Below, piece after piece: positions 25,070 through 35,800 of a stretch of DNA of 64,000 bases. The position numbers and the translations under genes are program-made. Positions within the stretch are counted from its first letter, which is position 1. Every line of letters begins with the position of its first letter. Where the stretch lies: NCBI GenBank assembly GCA_023512835.1, contig CM042086.1, forward strand, positions 13,404,309 through 13,468,308, read 5' to 3'. The stretch is from Taxillus chinensis (taxonomy: Eukaryota; Streptophyta; Magnoliopsida; Santalales; Loranthaceae). The notes under the pieces are model-generated. The model worked only from the letters and a program-made list of their open reading frames with translations. It ran no database searches and had not been told where the DNA came from.

Positions 25070-28000
25070 CTACCAAGCAAAGGGATGGTTATAAGTGAGA
25101 TCGAAGACCACATCACCTTAATGACGTGTTATATACCTCTATTTTGTTCTATCAATATTATTAATTTATATATTTTTAAAAAAATAATAATGATGAGATA
25201 TATATTATTAGCTTGAAAAAGAGAAAGGACCGGAGAGGGAAAAAGAAAACGAGGGTTGCATGGTGCGTATATAGGAATAGTATGGTGGCCAGAGCACGTA
25301 ACAACTGATCATTCGATCAGTGATGATGATGAGTTGTTAACTTCTTGAAGGGGACGCAGACGACACTGATGTACACAATGAATGAACTACAGAATATTCA
25401 GGCGAGGCCAGTGGCCAGTGGCCATTGATGATTGATATATATCGTGTAAATACGTACGCCAGTGGGGAGTAGTAATTAGAAAACTAATCATTCTGATACT
25501 GACCGTACAAGCAGCCACAATTATTTCCCTTTGCTTTGCTTCGTGCCCCCTTCAAATTTTGTTTATTTGCACAACGTACCCCTAAAAATCTCTCGTGTCT
25601 ACCTAGCAGCCCATATATATGTGGTCGTCTTCAAAATTACTTCCTTGGCCCCACCACTAAATTTAACCTATTTTAAAATTACTATAGAGATTTTAAATAT
25701 TAATTTAAAAAAAAACGACGGGATTCATGGGAAGAAAAGGTTTGTCAGGGGAGATGATGCAATTGCCCCACCCAAATTTTCCCCACTTTCTTTTTTTTTC
25801 TCATTTCTTTTCACAATTTTCCCCTTATTGTAAAACGTACATTTAATTTAAAGTATTTATAAACATATATATGGTTATTTATTTTTTAAAAAAATATACG
25901 AAACATATATATTTTATAAAAATATGTATAAAAAGTTTTAAAATAATTATTCATAAGTCAATTAAATTCAATGAAAAGTGTAGTTGTTATAGATTAACGT
26001 AAGATAATTAGAAATTATTGAAAAATAAAATTGGACACGAAAATTGAATTAAAATTACAATTCAATTCATTTTTTGGGTCCAGTTTTAAATTTTACCATA
26101 AACTATAACAAATAATTTTTTTTTTTTTATTACTTTATAAATAATTCTTTTTAAAAAAAATTATATAGTAATATTAAACTTGTTTGGTAGATTTTTTTAA
26201 ATAAAAGACATATATATTATACATTTAAAGTTAAAAATAATTGAGTTTTAAAAAAATTATAAAAGACAAAAACAGAATGGGGGTAGCTAGGGAGTACTAC
26301 TCACAGTCACCACACGGTATACCTCTTCATGGTGATGACTAATTAAATATAGTCATGACAATCAGTTGGATCGGATTCAAATACTTTCGATTTGAGTTAG
26401 ATCCAAAGTTTTATGGGCTGTCCTGAACTCGACCCGTCGATCAGTTTGGACACTACATCTGGTCGGAAGAGGATTTTTTTGTTTGGGCACATGTTGTTCC
26501 AGTTCCCCGTCCCGGGTCAAAATCGGGAAAAACAACGTTGCATGCCCGTTAGCTACAGGGAATGAGGAGGCCATCTCTTCGGGGCCGAAAAGGGAGCCAT
26601 TGTCAATTTCGTCTTAGCCGAACCATGATTACGAGCAAGAATCCCATATCAAATGTCACATCGATCTACTTTGAGAGCTCTTTTTAAAAAAAAAATCAAG
26701 AGAAGCAAATACAATTATGTACGCGATAAAAGAAATAAAAGTAATTATATATTTTTTTTTGACATTTGGTAGAAAATAGAAAGAAAATTCAGATTTTCAT
26801 GATCCCATTGATTTATTAAGGTTCTATTGCATAATAATTTTTTTTTATTTTTTTTACCTTTTTTTATTTATTTCCACAGACACTCTCTCACCATACGGTC
26901 AAATCTTAGCCGAAAAAGAAAGAAGAAAAATAAAATTTTATTTAATAAAATCTAATAATAATAAAAATATTTTAATAATTTATCTAATATATTACTTTAA
27001 ATATCAATTTCATACCAAACATACATAGTTAAAATAATAAATTATTTCATTCAGATTCCCCCCGTTTATCACATTCATATGTTCATTCAATTCTTTATTT
27101 TGACGCGTGACAAACATGTTATAAATATTTTATTATTTTCCAGCCATTTTGAAAAAACGGTTTTAAAGTGTTTTTTTATATGAAAAAAAAAACAGATTTT
27201 TTTGAAATGATAATAATGATATTAAAAAAAACTACAGCTGTACGGATGGGAAAGGGCTGCGATCATTAGGGAGGGAGGGACCTCTTAACTGGTTTGGATT
27301 TATGTGTGCAGATATGCATACAAGGCTTGCGTATCGCATCATAAGTTAGTAGACGTGTGTGCGTGCAAGCTGTGGCAGACAGATATGCTTGGCCAGTTGA
27401 CCTGCGCGCTAATTATCAATAATCATAAGCAACTCCTGCCGCATTTAGATAAACTTAAAGTGAGTTCAAATCTGTGTGACTTGCGCTCAATTTTTAGTAA
27501 TGATTTCCTATTTTGCATTATAATTGTGTAAAACAACTTTTTAAAAAATAAAATATTGAATTGTGTAAAAAAAAAAAAGTTAGATAAGCTTACGCTTCTT
27601 AGAAAAAACAAACAAATTGTTTTCATATATATAATTAATTATGCACTTCTTTTTATGGTACCTTCAAATGGAATTTCCTTTTATTGTTTTAAGAGGTCTT
27701 ACCTTACCGATAGGAGGATAGCCTTTTTAAATGTTTTTGTTAGTTTTAAGAATTATTTTAATAAAAAATCTAAAAATGTTACTTTTTAAATTATTTATTT
27801 TAATAAAAAAATTAATAAAATAATAGTTTCTCTTTATATTTAACCCATAATTATTTACTCTTTATTTATTAAAAAAATATTTTTTCTGGTAATATTTACT
27901 TTTTATTTATTTATTTTCTCATCACATTTAATTTTAGTTTTTTAAAAAATAAATATTTAAAAAATAATAATTTAATTGATAAATAGTTGAAATATAAAAT

Positions 28001-28252
28001 GATGAAAAAAGTGAGTTTAAAAAAAACAACTTGATGAAAAAATTGATAGAGACTATTGTAAATCTTCTAAGTTGAAATTTGTGGTGATAGCTTTTTAATT
28101 ATAATTTATAGTAAAAACTATAGCCTTTTGCCTTTTGAGAAAACTCAACGTCTCTTTTATCAAATTCCTCTTAATTTGAATAGCCATTCATTTTTCTATT
28201 CCGTTCTGCATCACTCTGATAATTATCAACCCAGAAAATTTAGCCTGCCCCA
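25070..28252. other. AT-rich spacer, no gene seen
   Basis: Mostly A/T homopolymer-rich sequence. A GC-balanced patch at 25230-25540 contains the short repeat GGCCAGTGGCCAGTGGCC near 25408. Another at 26280-26640 contains CCCGTCCCGGGTCAAAATCG. Neither shows a recognisable ORF; both could be regulatory sequence or worn transposon pieces. Confidence 0.5.
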
Positions 28253-28270
28253 CCCCCCCCCCCCCCCCCC
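28253..28270. repeat. poly-C tract, 18 bp
   Basis: Eighteen consecutive C in an AT-rich spacer, preceded by GCCTGCCCCA. Confidence 0.97.
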
Positions 28271-29471
28271 ATTAATTCCTTGGGCAATATATTTCCAATA
28301 TAATGTCTCATATATTAGCAGTGAGGGATTTAAGTTTAATCCGGCATTGGTTTTGTTTGGGTAGTGGAATAATTGGCATTAAATAATGCTGCACATTATA
28401 TATATGCATGAGAATCGAAATAGCAGTAATATGGACTACGAGATTTGACAGAAAGGTAATTGAAGCTTTTTTTTTTAAATAAACCGAATACTTATCTAGT
28501 ATGACTTTAATTTTATTAGATTCTACTATATACCAGTTAAATTTACCGTCTTTACCAGTTTTATTTTTATAACATGAGAAAAACTTTATGCAGCACATTT
28601 CGATTTGCTAATCATCAATTTGATTTTTAAAAATTAAATTAACTGCGAGCTGATATGCATGCTCATGACCAGCTTGCACGTTAAAGCACTCTTATAATAT
28701 ATGAACTACAGTGCAGACTGCAGAGCTATCGCACTTCAAGACGCGATCGTCATATTTGCCACTGCAATTTTGGTACGACGTGGAAAGATGATTCCACTAT
28801 CGCCGTGACAAGTGATCGTCATATAATTTGCCCATGTTTCCATCGTGGTTTCACTTTCTATAAGGCTATGGTCGTAATAAAATCTTCTTTATGCGTATGA
28901 GGCCCAAATGATATTTGTTCGTCATCGTGTGCTTCGTAATTTTCATCTGCGGTATGTAAGCGTATACGTCACGACCCTAATTAAACACAGATCTCGATTA
29001 GAGCCGTCATAGTTGTTTTTTACTAATATTTTTAATTTTTGATATCTTCTTTTAGAAAAAATTCCATTAATATCTTTGCTGTATGAAAGCTCGTCACTAA
29101 TTTCATGAACACGTACTCCAATCCAATCGTTAGAGCGTGAGCTAAGTTATAAAAGATCATATATATATCAAAATTATCGATTAATTTTACCAGGCTAAGG
29201 TTTAGACACATTTGCCTTTAGTGTAGGAGTAGGGAATACAATTCACGTGGGATATAATTATCTCATTTTGGATACAATTCATGTCTTTTGCATATTTAAC
29301 TATCGGCATGGGCATTGGCTTGCACTACTTTTTTTTTTTTTTTTTTTTTAAGTTTGAAGTTTGAACTACATTAGGGGCCACCATATAGTAATATCCCTTT
29401 TAAAAAGTTGAGTATATAGGAAACTAAAATGATTATCTTACCCTTACAAAGAATATGCTGCTTAGAACAAT
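28271..29471. other. spacer with clustered CGTCAT/CGTCAC motifs
   Basis: No gene seen. Between 28745 and 29011 the motif GATCGTCATA occurs twice (28745, 28814), with further CGTCA occurrences near 28919, 28967 and 29004. Such clusters are seen in subterminal regions of CACTA transposons, but no CACTA terminus was identified. A T-run lies at about 29330-29349. Confidence 0.35.
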
Positions 29472-30182
29472 GGGCCAGTTTGACATTACCGTTGAGAGAT
29501 TGCTTTTAATTAGTTTATAAGCATAAGCGGTAAAAACTGCTTGATGAACTTAAAAAATATTTATAAAATAATTTTTTTTTCTCAAAAGCAAAAATAATTT
29601 AAAGATTACGTATACAAGGTGCTTTTTCAGGAAGCAGTTTGAAAATTTTAAAATACCAAATTAACCCTGCTATAGCTTAGCCTCACGTCTCGATTCTTGT
29701 CGCCTTTCTCTATCTAGGCTTATATTCTTTCAATTCTTCAGATCCGAGAGCATTGGGCGCCCAATGTGGAAATGAAGGATAGCCGTAAGGCAAAAGTCCC
29801 AGGCCGAGCGATGAAGATCCGCAATGGGGAAGGAGATGGTCGGGAGGCCATCCTTGCGATCCAAAATCGGAGATGGGGCGAAGCACTGGAAGCTTACCGA
29901 GCCAAGCTTGCTGGCCACGTAGTTCTTCACGCATAGAGACGGATGAGGGTGGGATCCCTGCAGAGCAAGACCGTTGAGGACATGAGTCATCCTGCTTATT
30001 TTGCATATTCACAATACTTTTTTTAAAATTTACTAAACACTTATTATCTGTTTTAAAAATTTAAAGTACTTTTAAAATTATATTTTATCAAACACTTACA
30101 TGTTTATTTTTAAAAGCAACGTATTTTTTCATCATAGTTAAAAACAGTTTCTTCTAAAAGCACGATATTACCAAACTAAGCC
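29472..30182. mobile_element. hAT-like non-autonomous element carrying a GC-rich core
   Basis: The left end GGGCCAGTTTGACATTACCG and the reverse complement of the right end GGCTTAGTTTGGTAATATCG form an imperfect inverted repeat, and both then reach TGCTTTTA. The GGCCAGTTTGGTAA type of terminus is common in plant hAT-derived elements. The core at about 29680-30000 is GC-balanced, unlike the rest. It has an open minus-strand frame of 86-100 residues without family resemblance that I recognise. No exact 8-bp target-site duplication was found. Confidence 0.5.
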
Positions 30183-31686
30183 AATATCATGTTAGATCAT
30201 AACTTGGTGAGTAAACAGGCCTCTCTCATAATAAAATTCTTATTTCATCTCTAATTACATTGTCACCTAAAGTATCTCATCAAGTCATAGTTTATTTTAA
30301 AATTAGGTTTAATTTTTATATTTTTTTTATAAATTACACTTTCATTCATTCACTATATAAAAGAAATGACTTTTGTGGCGGTTATTTTTGGCCTTTATAA
30401 TAGGTTTATAACCTTACTAAAGTGACATTTTTAAAATCAACAAATAAGTGAGTGTCACTAAGCTAATAATGGTAATTTTTAAGTAATTAACAGAATAAGT
30501 ATATTTACATTTTACAGTGATTTATTTTAGATTTAGGGGCGGTTATTAATTCACACCATTTTTATTTTACAAAGATTCGTACTCCTAACTTTCTAGGCAT
30601 TTTTTTGGGTGTTCTAAATCTAAATTTATCAACTTCTCGTTGAATTGCTCATCTATGTATTGCTTTGACATATACATTTAATTGTAGAATTTTAATTATT
30701 TTAATAAATCTCATGCTTTATTACATATTATGCTATAAGATAAAATACTAAAATTTATAGGCCAATAAGGCAGCAACTAATGTATTTGAAATATATATAT
30801 TAAATATATTACTATATATAATTAGCAATATATTTAGTATATTAATATTACATATAAGATAACATATACATAACATATTATATAAATAAATATATTATAC
30901 GTGATTTACATATAGTAAATAATATATTATTTTCAAAATTATAATTTTACTCACGTTACACATATTTACATAATTATATTTAAAATGACAAAAAATAAAA
31001 TTGTATATAATAATATTTCCCCACTCCTTTTTTTTCTAATACGAATTAAACTATTTAAAAAAATATTCTAATTTTTCTCTCCACCTAAAATTCATATAAA
31101 ATTCTTTTACTTTTTTTTTACCATTTACAAAAAAAAAAAAAGGGTTAAAAGCCGTCCCACTATAGGTTACGCCAATTATAAGAGAAGAAAATGGAATAAG
31201 AAAAAAGTTACCCAACGAAAGTAAAGCTTTGATGCCATTTAAGTCGTTTCATTGATTGATTTAGTCTCCTTCGGCCTTATTTGCAGTCAACCCATATAAT
31301 TTGAAGGCAACAATTATTGTCAAATTTACCCAAGCGGTGTGAGTATTGATGTGATTTACGTTCTTCTCATCATTTCGATTTTCGTCAGCAAAACAAAACA
31401 AAATTCATCACTCATCGTCCCAACTTTCATACCTCAATCCGAACCGCTCATCAACCTTTGTCGATCCATCAATATAGTGCAGCATCGATATTGCAAACAC
31501 TGATTTTAATTAATACAATAATATACTTTTTCTAGGCCAAATATAGAAATTGTCACATTAAACACTTTTAAAAATAGTACCAAAAAAAAAAACCAAAGGT
31601 AAATTTGGCAGCCAAATTAATTCTAATTAGAACACCAACAATCACACTGACACTACTGTCACACACGGACACGGCATTTAAGACAT
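30183..31686. other. AT-rich spacer and 3' flank of the ERF gene
   Basis: A/T-rich with repeated TATAT blocks at 30780-31010; nothing coding seen. The last few hundred bases should include the 3' UTR of the minus-strand ERF gene, but no poly(A) signal could be assigned with confidence. Confidence 0.5.
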
Positions 31687-32424
31687 TTAAGGGCCCCACA
31701 AAAGAGATTCGAAGCCGTCCAACATTGATGATATGTTGGCAGGAGAGTGCCGATAGTAATCATCCTGGCTGTGCCACGAAGGAGGAGAATATAGCCACCC
31801 ATGATCGGCTACCGAGTCAACCGGGACGAACTCGGCAACCGATTTCAGCAGCTCCAGACCCGTCCCGCTCCCGAGGTCGGGCAGTTCCACTATCTCGCAC
31901 AACTCCTCCGGTGTCGAGTCGGAAGACAACGCTGACGGAGACGGAGACGACGACGTCGAGGACGGGGACGCGGCAGAACTGATGATGAGATTCTCCATGG
32001 CAGCGGCTTTGGCGGCGGCGGCCTGAACGTCACGAGGAGACGACGAGGCCGGTCGGGGAAGCGAGTCGGCGAGTTCGGGAAAGTTGAGGATGGCGGAGGC
32101 GCCCTTGATGGTGAGGGCGGCGACGTCGTGGGCCCGGGCGGCCATTTCGGGGTTGGAGAAGGTTCCGAGCCAGATCCGGGACTTCTTTCTGGGCTCTCGG
32201 ATCTCGGATACCCACTTGCCCCACGCCCGCATTCGGACCCCCGTGTAGAGCGGGTGCCTTGTCGTCGTGTTTCTTGCTCTCTTATTGAGCCGTTTCGGAT
32301 CCGAGTCGAAGGAGGAGGAGGAGTTGTTGTTGTTGCTGCTGCTGCTGCTGATGATGTTGTTGTTATTGTTGATGCTGCTGGTGGACTCCGACTCTGATGA
32401 GTTGGGCAGCATGTCACCGCCCAT
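31687..32424 (-). CDS. AP2/ERF transcription factor, DREB A-4 (ERF034/TINY-like)
   Basis: Intronless gene of 245 residues, as usual for DREB genes. A Ser/Asn-rich N-terminus (residues 8-40) is followed by a basic KRLNKRAR stretch. The single AP2 domain begins [15 protein letters not shown] and continues [19 protein letters not shown]. After it come [14 protein letters not shown] and [12 protein letters not shown], diagnostic of the A-4 (TINY/ERF034-036) group. The C-terminus is acidic ([13 protein letters not shown]) and ends [11 protein letters not shown], an activation-type tail. Family members bind DRE/CRT elements in the nucleus and act in stress and growth control; this one's targets are unknown. 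Oddity: Thr61 (ACG at 32242-32244) replaces the Arg of the usual YRGVR. Leader and upstream DNA contain a long CT/GA tract. Start chosen at the first ATG; a second in-frame ATG is codon 5. Confidence 0.96.
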   Translation of the reverse strand: MGGDMLPNSSESESTSSINNNNNIISSSSSNNNNSSSSFDSDPKRLNKRARNTTTRHPLYTGVRMRAWGKWVSEIREPRKKSRIWLGTFSNPEMAARAHDVAALTIKGASAILNFPELADSLPRPASSSPRDVQAAAAKAAAMENLIISSAASPSSTSSSPSPSALSSDSTPEELCEIVELPDLGSGTGLELLKSVAEFVPVDSVADHGWLYSPPSWHSQDDYYRHSPANISSMLDGFESLLWGP

Positions 32425-32522
32425 TTTGCGCGCGGTTGACTCTGACCCTCTTTAGCTTGGCTTACGATTATTGTATAGTATATAGGTTCTATGAGTGCGG
32501 AGGAAACAGGCCCATGTGTACA

Positions 32523-32530
32523 TATTTATA
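32523..32530 (-). promoter_or_regulatory. candidate TATA box of the ERF gene
   Basis: Minus-strand TATAAATA about 100 bp upstream of the ATG. Transcription starting some 30 bp downstream would give a leader of roughly 65-75 nt. A second AT-rich candidate, TATATACTATAC, lies closer to the ATG at about 32474-32485. Confidence 0.4.
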
Positions 32531-32734
32531 CATAGAGAGGGGGAAGGGGGGGAGGTGGCCAGTGGATGTGTGTGGTTTAATTAATGTAGGAGGGGCAAGG
32601 GAGAATAATAATCACAAAGGGTCGGTTTCAGAAAATTGGGTCTTAATTACTATATATTAATTTCCCAATAACTACTGTACATGCACACGCACACCCATAC
32701 GCGCACACAACACGTATATATGTTTGCACAGCGT

Positions 32735-32795
32735 CAGAGAGAGAGAGAGAGACAGATAGAGGGAGAGACGGACACACACACACACACAGATAGAT

Positions 32796-32831
<36 letters not shown>

Positions 32832-32832
32832 T
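32735..32832. repeat. compound (GA)n/(CA)n/(GATA)n tract upstream of the ERF gene
   Basis: A purine-rich run: (GA)n, then GACAGATAGAGGGAGAGACGG, (AC)n, (GATA)n and (GA)n again. On the gene's strand it is CT-rich. Located 310-410 bp upstream of the ERF start. Confidence 0.9.
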
Positions 32833-35800
32833 TGTAGCCACAAAATGGTGATTGGAGGAAGGATATACAGTACAGTGCGTATTACAACTCACGAAACGAA
32901 ATGGTGTGTTGGGAGGAAGGATATCAAACACAGTACACTGAAGATGAGAGGTTAGATGAATAATGGTGACTGATGCGTGGGTACACACACTGCGATCGAC
33001 GTCCAGCAGTACTCCTCACAGCTGTCAATGACGGCAGTAAGCTCCCAAGTACCCAACCCCCTGTTCCTCTCTCGTCTCCATTTGTAGTACCACTCAACGT
33101 ACCTTCACTCCGGTTGGTACCCCGCACCACTTATGGTTCCATATTTCATTGTTTACTGCCGCGTGAGCCCCATCATATTATTGAGCTCCCCTCCCCCCAT
33201 CATCCTTTGTTTTTTTTTTCCAAGGCAATTTGGATAAAAAACAATTATTATTTTTTTGGGATCCATAGTTAAGTATATATTAGTCATCGGTATTTTAAAA
33301 TGTCCGATTTAAATTGATTTAAATTATGATCCATTGCCTTCTTGGTGAATAATAATATTAATATTAATAATAATAATAATAATAAATCACGTGTGCTGTG
33401 TGCATGATTTTTGAAATCTGTCAACCTCTATGTAACTTTTCGCCCGGCCCCACCCTAAAAATAAAAAGAAAAAGAAAAAGAAAAGAAGGCATCAGAGCTC
33501 ACACCTTTCACGAAATGGCGCGTCTAGTGTCGAGCAAGTTAAATTTGGACCTGGTTGTCTCGAAAGGCATACCGGCGGAGTATGAATTTGTAGGGTACGG
33601 TCGGAACAATGAAACCATGGGGTGTGGTGTGGACCAGTCCATGAACAGTGCGTTGAGTTTGAGGCTTTGGGATCTATTTTATTTAGGTTCCTTCTTATTG
33701 CTTGGTGATATATACAGATAGTGATTCGATCGAGATCGATAGATTTCGTGATGTTAAGCATACGAGGAATATTAGAAAAAAAAAAAAACGTACGCTTATT
33801 ACGATTTAAATACGTTTTAAATTATAAAATTAGTCATGTTAATTCGATACAAACAAAAACAAAAAACTTGAATAATTGTTAATTCAATATTTAAAATTTT
33901 TATTATAAAAAAAAATTAAAACGCCGCCCCTGCATGTGTAGTGTCCTTCAAATCTATATTAAGATTGTTATATCTTACTTTCATCTATACCCCATTTGTG
34001 AAAAATAATTAAACTTCCATTGAGAACATTATGACTATATTAAGAAAGTAGACTATGACGGTTGTACATTATAGCAGCTGTTATTCAGCAAAATAAAATG
34101 ACCATATGGTGCTTGCCTAGTTACTTGCCATCACAAGCCAAACTGTTGTTATCAAGCCAGGACGGAATTAGGCTCACATAAGACTTTATAAATAGGTCAT
34201 TCAATTATTCATAAAAAGAAGTAATGTCTGTCTCCAACATATAGAAAAATTAATATTTTTCCTTCTTTATGAGTATAAATTACAGTACTAATATAATTAA
34301 AAAATTAAATTATCTTGGGAGGTAATCGGTATTTATAACAATATTAAGCATTATTGGAAGAGTGAATTTTGCCTTAAGAAAATAGTATTTCGATTCAATT
34401 TTTATTTTATTTAATTATGTAATTTACAAGTATGTATTTAATTATTTGTATTTTTCAGATTTAATTTTTTTCCTGTTGTGTTTAGTTTATAAATCACACA
34501 CAAACTTTTCTATCATTTTGAAACCCAATATTCGATTATTGCAGTGGAATTTGAGCAGTTTATTTGAATAAATAAAACAAAAACCAATAAAGTTATTCAA
34601 AGTTATAAATTTGTGTTTGTCTTGTTATTTTATTTTATTAATTAATTTTCACATTATTATTTCTAAATGCATTTGCATATGTAGTTATCACCACGCCAAC
34701 CCACCCACTCACCGACTCGGGATTAGAAGGGACGCATCGAAACCCCAACCTAATATATATTGTCAAAGGTGGTTGATTGAAAGCTTTAGCACTACATATG
34801 GATAAATATCGAGGTATTAACACAATCGGTCTTTTTATTAGCTCAATTGGTATTTTTGTTCGCGCGTATACCCCGTTCTTTATCAATCATCTCTCTCTCT
34901 CTCTCTCTCGTATCAATATATATTATTGACTTCTTTAGTGCGATAATTAGGAGGTAACATATGAAAATCATGTTTATTAGGTGACGAGCGCCGTACCTTC
35001 ATCATGCTAATTTGAGGCCTCGATTGGTTCGTACCCCATCGTGGAAATAATATAGATATTATTGGACCACTCATGAGCCGCGCGCGCGCCCAACAGAATC
35101 AAGCTACGTTATTATAGAACTATATTTGAAGCAAGTCATCATTATGCGTGAACCACAGTAATATGACATGGGGTAGGAGAGCCTTTGCTAATTGCTACGA
35201 TAAAGATATTATGTAAGGTGTAAGCTCGTTCGCGATATTATTCGTTCTAGACCTTTTATATCGATTGCACCACATTTAAAATATATGGGTCGTCCTTATT
35301 AGGGGCTTTTCATATTTCTTTTAAAAATAATATTGATATTTATGTATGGTTTTTTCAATAGGGAATGAATAATGTATTTATAAAAAATGGAAAAGTAGGA
35401 AATGGTTTGCTCTATAATGTAAGACTATATATAGTATTTTTTTTGTGTGTGTGTATACAGCTTTCGGATTCTACTGCATAATACAATTCATTTTAATACT
35501 TTAAAAAAAACTGCATGATTTTAATATAAAATATACTAATAAAATGATGCAGCTTTAATGTATTATAGTATATATTAATTATAGAGAATTCTTATTCATA
35601 GATACATATATGATTGAGAGATCTTAATGATTAGGTAAGAAAATTAATTATGAAAACATTTGCGTTTTCAGATATTTTTATAAAAGATCAATTCTATCCT
35701 AAAAATACGTTGTTTGTGTGCGCACATGCATTATTGTCCTGAGAACGGTCGTCATTCAGCAACCATGCAATCAAATAATGGACAGCAAGGCCGGCCCGCC

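Noticed and set aside
29710..30012. Minus-strand ORFs of 86 and 100 aa in the hAT-like element
   Set aside because: Two overlapping frames, no recognised family, inside a repeat-like element; kept only as possible captured sequence.
32128..32397. Plus-strand ORF with Val/Ala and Leu runs
   Set aside because: Antisense of the ERF Ser/Asn-rich and AP2 coding sequence.
33398..33721. 107-aa plus-strand ORF
   Set aside because: No family resemblance, no clear promoter or poly(A) signal, composition like the spacer.
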